The notes beneath the pieces are model-generated. The model did no database searches. It saw only the letters and a program-made list of their open reading frames with translations, and had not been told where the DNA came from. A DNA stretch of 64,000 nt from Pyxidicoccus xibeiensis (lineage in GTDB: Bacteria; Myxococcota; Myxococcia; Myxococcales; Myxococcaceae), in assembly GCF_024198175.1 (NCBI RefSeq), contig NZ_JAJVKV010000003.1, forward strand, positions 1,157,746 to 1,221,745. Direction: 5' to 3'. Positions within the stretch are counted from its first letter, which is position 1. Each line of letters opens with the position of its first letter. Below are positions 59,912-64,000 of this stretch, in pieces. The translations under genes were made by a program, and so were the position numbers.

Positions 59912-61237
59912 CTACGTCCCGCTCGCCGCGGCCAGGACGGGGAGCGCCTCGCTCGCGGGGAGCCGCGCCTCGAGCGTGTAGACGACCACCGCCTCGCGCC
60001 GGCCCCTCACGTTCGTCTGCCCCAGGCACTCGCCGGAGAAGCGGCCGCCGCCCTTCTTCCAGGTGCTCTCGCTCACCAGGATGTCCACGCCGTGGACCTT
60101 GGTGAGCCCCTCCACGCGCGAGGCCAGGTTCACCGCGTCGCCGATGACGGTGTACTCGTACTGCTCGACGCCTCCGAGCATGCCCGCCGCCACCACGCCG
60201 GTGTGCAGGCCGATGCCGATGCGCAGCCGCGGCTGGCCCTGCTGCTCCCGGTGCGCGTTGATTTCCTCCAGCTTGGCGCGCATGTCCAGCGCTGCCCGCA
60301 TGGCCAGCTCCGCATGGTCGGCGCGGTGGTCCGGCACGCCCCAGCACGCGAGCATCCCATCCCCCAAGAACTTGTTCACGACGCCGTCGTGCGCCATGAC
60401 GATGTGGCCCATGTGCCCGAAGTACTCGTCCAGCAGCTCCAGCACCTGGCGCGGCTGCAGCGTCTCGCTCAGCGCGGTGAAGTCACGGATGTCGCTGAAG
60501 AGGATGGTCACCTCGCGCTGCACCGGCTGGAGCGACTCGTCCCCCAGTCGCATGACCCGCTCCACCACCTGCTTCGGCAGGAAGCGCGAGAGACCATCGC
60601 GGCGGCGCAGGATGAGGAACATGCCCCCCACCTCCGCGTTCGTCAGGACGATGAGCCCGCCCAGGGCCACGAAGCAGAAGACGACGAAGCTGCCGCGCAT
60701 CGGGGAGAAGTGCCCCGTCATCACCGAGAGCGTCAGGTACGCGATGGACGACAGCGTCGTGGACAGCACCACGTGCAGCCACGAGTAGCGGGCCACCGAG
60801 AAGGCCAGCACCATGCCCAGGCTGGCGGCCAGCATCCCGGGGTCGAACTGCTTCGTGCGCGAGAAGGTGTGCCACGCCATCAACGCGAAGAAGCCGGTGT
60901 CCGCCACCGTCGTGGGCAGCGGCAGCCACTTGGCCCGGCGCGCGTGCGGCTGCTGGAAGCGCAGCACGATGAGGGCCCCCACGGCGAACGACGCGTAGGC
61001 CGCGATGATGAAGCCGCGCAGCAGGTCGAACGGCGGCCGCTCGTCACCGAAGAACTGCGCGATGACCATCTGGCTGAGCGTCAGCAGCACGACCAGCACG
61101 ATGCGGATGATGGCCACGCGGCGCTCGCCCTTCAGCGAGCTCTCCGCCATCACCAGCACCTCGTTGGCGCGGCGCTGCGCGAAGCGGGCCACGGTGGTGT
61201 CGCGGCCGTGCTGGCGGCCCTTGTCGCGTCGGCGCAT
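59912..61237 (-). CDS. Membrane class III adenylate/guanylate cyclase
   Basis: The 441-residue protein has about six membrane helices (residues 40-210) followed by a class III cyclase domain (about 240-420). Metal Asp249 (LFSDIRDFT) and Asp293 (FLGDGML) are present. Lys289 (VNKF) and Asp367 (VIGDAVNLASRVE) match the adenine-specifying pair, and Asn370 and Arg374 match the transition-state residues, so it should be an active adenylate cyclase. ATG 61237 is preferred because GGAGGAACACGTCAGA lies directly upstream; the longer frame to 61279 runs into the asparaginase gene. Signal sensed is unknown. Confidence 0.94.
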   Translation of the reverse strand: MRRRDKGRQHGRDTTVARFAQRRANEVLVMAESSLKGERRVAIIRIVLVVLLTLSQMVIAQFFGDERPPFDLLRGFIIAAYASFAVGALIVLRFQQPHARRAKWLPLPTTVADTGFFALMAWHTFSRTKQFDPGMLAASLGMVLAFSVARYSWLHVVLSTTLSSIAYLTLSVMTGHFSPMRGSFVVFCFVALGGLIVLTNAEVGGMFLILRRRDGLSRFLPKQVVERVMRLGDESLQPVQREVTILFSDIRDFTALSETLQPRQVLELLDEYFGHMGHIVMAHDGVVNKFLGDGMLACWGVPDHRADHAELAMRAALDMRAKLEEINAHREQQGQPRLRIGIGLHTGVVAAGMLGGVEQYEYTVIGDAVNLASRVEGLTKVHGVDILVSESTWKKGGGRFSGECLGQTNVRGRREAVVVYTLEARLPASEALPVLAAASGT

Positions 61238-61275
61238 TCTGACGTGTTCCTCCGCCCGGTCCGGGCCGGGAAGCC

Positions 61276-62274
61276 TCAATGGAAGCGCAGCGCGCCGGTG
61301 GCTCGCAGCGCGCCCACCGGCTCACCACGGGTGGTGCGCAGCACCGGCTCCGAATGCTGCCTCAAGTCCGCCACGCCTCCCAACCCGAGCCCCCGCCGCT
61401 CGCCCACCTGCCGGAGGACCGAGAGCAGCGCCGGGGGCGAGCAGCGCATGTCCCCGTCCTCCACCTTCAGCGCCACCCCCAGCCCCAGCCCGGGCAGGGC
61501 CGCGCAGTAGATGCCCTCCGCACCCACCTTGGCCACCACCGCGCCGCGCGCCGCCGACATGACGTCCGTGCACGGCCGGCCGGTGCCCGCCACCAGCTCC
61601 GGGTGCGCCAGCATGGCCTCGCGCAGCGTGCGCGCCGCCGCCTCCGTCGACGTCCCGAAGCGCGCATACGCGGTGGCCATGGCGCGCACGGACAGCGCGA
61701 AGCACACCGCCGTGCACCCGTCCACGCCCAGGCGCACCGCGTCGCGCGGCTCGCCCGTCCAGCGCAGCACCTCGTCCAGCGCGCGCTCCTGCACGGGGTG
61801 GCCGGCGCGCTCGTAGCCCGCGGTGTTCCAGCCGTGGTGGCGCGCCAGCGCGAGCATGCCGGCGTGCTTGCCCGAGCAGTTGCTCCAGCGCGGGGTGATG
61901 ACGACGCCCGCGCGCAGCGCCTCGTCCGCCACCGCCTGCGACAGCGGCGGGTGCGGCCCGCAGGCCAGCTGGTGCTCCTCGCAGCCGCACGCGCGCAGCA
62001 TGGACGCGGCCAGCGCGCGGTGCATGGGCTCGCTGGAGTGCGAGCCGCACGCCAGGGCCAGCTCGCGCGAGCCGAAGCCGTAGCGCTCCGCCGCGCCGTC
62101 GCGCACCAGCGACATGGCCTGGAAGGGCTTGGCCGCGGAGCGCCAGAACGTGAAGCGCTGGGGGTCCCCGGCCGACGCGACGAGCGCGCCCTCCGAGTCC
62201 ACCACCGCGACGGAGACGGCGTGGACGGACTCGACGAGGCCCGAGCGGGTGGTCTCGATGGTGAGCGTGGACAT
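61276..62274 (-). CDS. L-asparaginase II-type protein (PF06089)
   Basis: The 332-residue protein matches the PF06089 asparaginase family: ETTRSGLVESVH at the start, FWRSAAKPFQAM, SNCSGKHAGMLALAR, DGCTAVCFALSVRAMATAY and VAGTGRPCTDVM. Lacking a signal peptide, it is cytoplasmic, unlike the exported Ntn-type enzyme at 20295. The two share only the reaction name. ATG 62274 matches the family start but has no clear ribosome-binding site. It lies 38 bases upstream of the cyclase gene on the same strand, so they may be co-transcribed. Confidence 0.9.
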   Translation of the reverse strand: MSTLTIETTRSGLVESVHAVSVAVVDSEGALVASAGDPQRFTFWRSAAKPFQAMSLVRDGAAERYGFGSRELALACGSHSSEPMHRALAASMLRACGCEEHQLACGPHPPLSQAVADEALRAGVVITPRWSNCSGKHAGMLALARHHGWNTAGYERAGHPVQERALDEVLRWTGEPRDAVRLGVDGCTAVCFALSVRAMATAYARFGTSTEAAARTLREAMLAHPELVAGTGRPCTDVMSAARGAVVAKVGAEGIYCAALPGLGLGVALKVEDGDMRCSPPALLSVLRQVGERRGLGLGGVADLRQHSEPVLRTTRGEPVGALRATGALRFH

Positions 62275-62405
62275 GGCACGGCGCCATACCAGGAGCCCCA
62301 CCGCTTTGCGCGGCCCGCGACTCCCCCGGCCGCCCCGACTGTGCTCAAGTCGCGCCCCCTGACGCGGGAGGTGCAGGTCCTCCCGCACCGCTGGAGGAAG
62401 CCGCC

Positions 62406-63140
62406 GTGGTCCGCCTCTTCGTCCCGTTGCCCGAGCCCGCCCCCGCCGAGGTGGAGCTGACCGGCGAGCGCCGCCACTACCTCCTCCATGTCCTGCGGCT
62501 GGAGGCGGGGGACTCGCTGGAGGTCTTCGACGGCAAGGGCCGCGCCTTCGAGGCGCGCGTGACGGGCGTGGGCGCGGAGGCGGTGTGGGTGACGCTGGGC
62601 ACCGCGCGCGTGGCCCCGGCGCGCCGGGCGGTGAGCGTGCTGCAGGGGCTGCCCAAGGGGGACAAGCTGGAGTGGGTGCTGCAGAAGGGCACGGAGCTGG
62701 GCGCGACGGCCTTCCTCCCCGTGGCGACGGCGCGCAGCGTGGTGAAGCTGGAGCCGAAGCGCGCGGAGGAGCGCACCGCGCGGTGGACGAAAATCGTGGA
62801 GGAGGCCGCGCGTCAGTGCCGGCGCGACGACGTGCCGCGCGTGGCCACACCGGCGCCATTGTTGGAGACGGCGCGCGCGCTGGCGCCGGGCACGGTGCTG
62901 CTGGTGCTGGACGAGGAGGAGTCCGCGGTGCCGCTGGGCGAGGCCTTCCGCGCGGCGGGCCCGGGCACGCCCGTGGCGCTGGTGGTGGGACCGGAGGGCG
63001 GGCTGGCGCGCGAGGAGGTGGAAGCACTCAAGGGACTGGGGGCTCGCGGTGTCACCCTGGGCCGGCGAATCCTCCGCACGGAGACGGCTGCCCTGGCGGC
63101 ACTGTCCGTCATGATGCATCTGGACGGCGAACTCGGGTAG
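62406..63140 (+). CDS. rsmE: 16S rRNA (uracil1498-N3)-methyltransferase RsmE
   Basis: The 244-residue protein has an N-terminal PUA-like domain (MVRLFVPLPEP, RRHYLLHVLRLEAGD) and a SPOUT knotted domain with KGTELG (94-99), EEAARQCRR (132-140), VVGPEGG (193-199) and LGRRILRTETA (218-228), the SAM-binding knot. It methylates U1498 of 16S rRNA. The start is GTG 62406, with GGAGG about 12 bases upstream. It lies alone between the asparaginase and the GlsB-type gene. Confidence 0.95.
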   Translation: MVRLFVPLPEPAPAEVELTGERRHYLLHVLRLEAGDSLEVFDGKGRAFEARVTGVGAEAVWVTLGTARVAPARRAVSVLQGLPKGDKLEWVLQKGTELGATAFLPVATARSVVKLEPKRAEERTARWTKIVEEAARQCRRDDVPRVATPAPLLETARALAPGTVLLVLDEEESAVPLGEAFRAAGPGTPVALVVGPEGGLAREEVEALKGLGARGVTLGRRILRTETAALAALSVMMHLDGELG

Positions 63141-63195
63141 CAGGCAAGGAACCTGACGCCTGGGGTGGGCGGGTTCCCTATGTCCATTGGTCATT

Positions 63196-63248
63196 CCTAG
63201 GTTTCTGCCGTCCGGGACCTCATGAGGTCCCTCAACCTAGGAGAGACA
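63196..63248 (+). promoter_or_regulatory. Nested 5' leader hairpin sequestering the Shine-Dalgarno of the GlsB-type gene
   Basis: CCTAGGTT (63196-63203) pairs with AACCTAGG (63234-63241). Inside lies a perfect 18-nt palindrome at 63214-63231 (GGGACCTCATGAGGTCCC). The left side has an internal loop of 10 bases (63204-63213), the right only two. The outer right arm runs into AGGAGAG (63239-63245), the ribosome-binding site of ATG 63252, so the stem would hide part of it. This geometry fits an RNA thermometer or protein-controlled leader. Confidence 0.55.
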
Positions 63249-63251
63249 CTC

Positions 63252-63518
63252 ATGGGGATCATCGCATTCATCGTCATCGGCCTCATCGCGGGTCTCATCG
63301 CCCGCGCCATCCTTCCGGGACGGCAGAGCATGGGTCTGGTGGCCACGACGTTGCTGGGCATGGTGGGCTCGCTCGTGGGCGGCCTGGTCGGCTCCCTCTT
63401 CCAGCGTGACGGGCGGCTGTTCGACCTGCATCCGTCGGGCATCATCATGTCGGTGATTGGCGCAATCGCGGTTCTCTTGTTGGTCGGGGCAGCGGGACGC
63501 CGGCGCGTACATGCCTAG
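63252..63518 (+). CDS. GlsB/YeaQ/YmgE-family stress membrane protein
   Basis: The 88-residue protein has three membrane helices with Gly-rich packing: MGIIAFIVIGLIAGLIARAILPG, GLVATTLLGMVGSLVGGLVG and SGIIMSVIGAIAVLLLVGAAG, as in the transglycosylase-associated/YeaQ family. Members are induced by stress in many bacteria, but their action is unknown. AGGAGAG lies seven bases before ATG 63252 and is partly enclosed by the leader hairpin at 63196-63241. Two terminator-like hairpins follow the gene. Confidence 0.88.
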   Translation: MGIIAFIVIGLIAGLIARAILPGRQSMGLVATTLLGMVGSLVGGLVGSLFQRDGRLFDLHPSGIIMSVIGAIAVLLLVGAAGRRRVHA

Positions 63519-63542
63519 GGGTGAACTCCCCCAACACTGGCA

Positions 63543-63628
63543 ACGTCCCCAAGGGGACGTGCTGAAAGCAGCGGTTGACGAGCCCCTGACGGTTCCTCAA
63601 GCGAGGGGCCTCAGGGGCTCGCACTTTT
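63543..63628 (+). terminator. Two terminator hairpins after the GlsB-type gene
   Basis: ACGTCCCC/GGGGACGT at 63543-63560 has a two- to four-base turn. CGAGCCCCTGA (63579-63589) pairs with TCAGGGGCTCG (63611-63621), an 11-bp stem whose loop holds a smaller CCTC/GAGG hairpin, followed by CACTTTTCTT. The second is a good intrinsic terminator. Confidence 0.8.
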
Positions 63629-63688
63629 CTTGCTCCCCGCGCGTGGACGTCTTTTCATGGCCCCCGTCGTCCAGCCGGGAGGAATCCG

Positions 63689-64000
63689 TTGTCCAAGTGC
63701 CTGAAGTGCGGTGCCACGCTTCCACCCGTGGGTGATTGCTCCGCGTGTGCCATCACCGTCCATGACACCCCGGTGCCGAGCCTGCTCGACCGGGACATCC
63801 GCATCGACCGCCGCACGCCGGAGCGCACCGCGGCCGTGCAGCCCCGCCAGGACCTGCCGGCCTTCGCGGACCTGCGCCCGCAGGCGCCGCCTCCTCCCTC
63901 CGTGGCCCCGCTCGCCGCGCCGCTGCCGCCGCCCGCCGCGCCCCGCGCCGCCGCGCCCCAGCCCGGTGTCGCCGCTCCGCGCCCGCCCGCGCCGCAGCCG
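63689..64000 (+). CDS. Zinc-ribbon protein with Pro-rich linker, truncated by the right edge
   Basis: The frame opens with TTG 63689 (GGGAGGA six bases upstream) and reads LSKCLKCGATLPPVGDCSAC, a short zinc ribbon with two CxxC pairs. After an acidic/basic stretch (LLDRDIRIDRRTPERTAAV) it turns into a long Pro/Ala-rich linker that runs off the window. The downstream domain is not visible, so no function can be given; many myxobacterial proteins of this plan carry a membrane domain after the linker. Confidence 0.72.
   Translation, partial: MSKCLKCGATLPPVGDCSACAITVHDTPVPSLLDRDIRIDRRTPERTAAVQPRQDLPAFADLRPQAPPPPSVAPLAAPLPPPAAPRAAAPQPGVAAPRPPAPQP

Overview
The window is about 70 % G+C with very strong third-position G/C bias, so almost every real gene casts long shadow ORFs. 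The gene content points to a myxobacterium of the Cystobacterineae type (Myxococcus, Corallococcus or Pyxidicoccus relatives): a membrane-anchored Ser/Thr kinase, an NtrC-type enhancer-binding protein with its kinase, a minor-pilin/PilY1 cluster, many lipoproteins, long coiled-coil and DUF4388/TPR proteins, a class III cyclase and a SUF operon using SufU. This placement is inference from content and style; no rRNA or tRNA gene is visible. I see no insertion sequence, prophage or CRISPR array.

Layout. 0-5 kb: a truncated coiled-coil lipoprotein, a hypothetical protein, then a minus-strand lipoprotein - histidine kinase - sigma-54 response regulator operon. 4.9-18 kb: a small Ala/Pro-rich secreted protein, a GAF protein with a good sigma-70-like promoter, a Ser/Thr kinase, a large TPR/DUF3857 lipoprotein whose transglutaminase-like core has lost Cys and His, an ankyrin protein, a metzincin-like lipoprotein, a WxxGxW-repeat protein and a sorbosone-dehydrogenase-like lipoprotein with PKD and carbohydrate-binding-like modules. 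18.2-18.6 kb: a non-coding array of palindrome-bearing ~48/97-bp repeats. 18.6-22.4 kb: TetR and a divergent DUF6463-DUF2867 fusion around a tandem operator, an Ntn-type asparaginase and a DJ-1/PfpI protein.

22.4-28.8 kb (minus): a compact operon, Rrf2 regulator-sufB-sufC-sufD-sufS-sufU-sufT, mostly joined by ATGA/GTGA overlaps and headed by a perfect inverted repeat resembling an IscR-type operator. An orphan branched-chain-amino-acid-type binding lipoprotein is divergent from it. 30.2-34.9 kb (minus): a run of TadE/TadG-like membrane proteins, a protein with an internal duplication, an exported helical protein with duplicated twin CX3C motifs and a tiny TadE/Flp-like peptide. No Tad ATPase, platform or secretin lies in the window, so this is the best candidate for an undescribed envelope system. 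A divergent lipoprotein and two 55-bp hairpin repeats follow.

36-45 kb: an operon of a long coiled-coil protein, HemW, a TPR membrane protein and a DUF4388 protein, then a divergent M16 peptidase. 45-54.6 kb (minus): two lipoproteins, four minor pilins (FimU/GspH, PilV, PilW, PilX) and a 1650-residue PilY1 with a degenerate metal site, the parts of a type IV pilus tip complex. 54.6-64 kb: prmA, a YdjM-type membrane protein, a HIT protein, a pseudo-receiver, an AraC regulator followed by two direct repeats at 21-bp spacing and two Mpo1-like membrane genes, a class III cyclase, a second unrelated asparaginase, rsmE, a GlsB/YeaQ-type membrane protein with a Shine-Dalgarno-sequestering 5' hairpin, and a truncated zinc-ribbon protein at the right edge.
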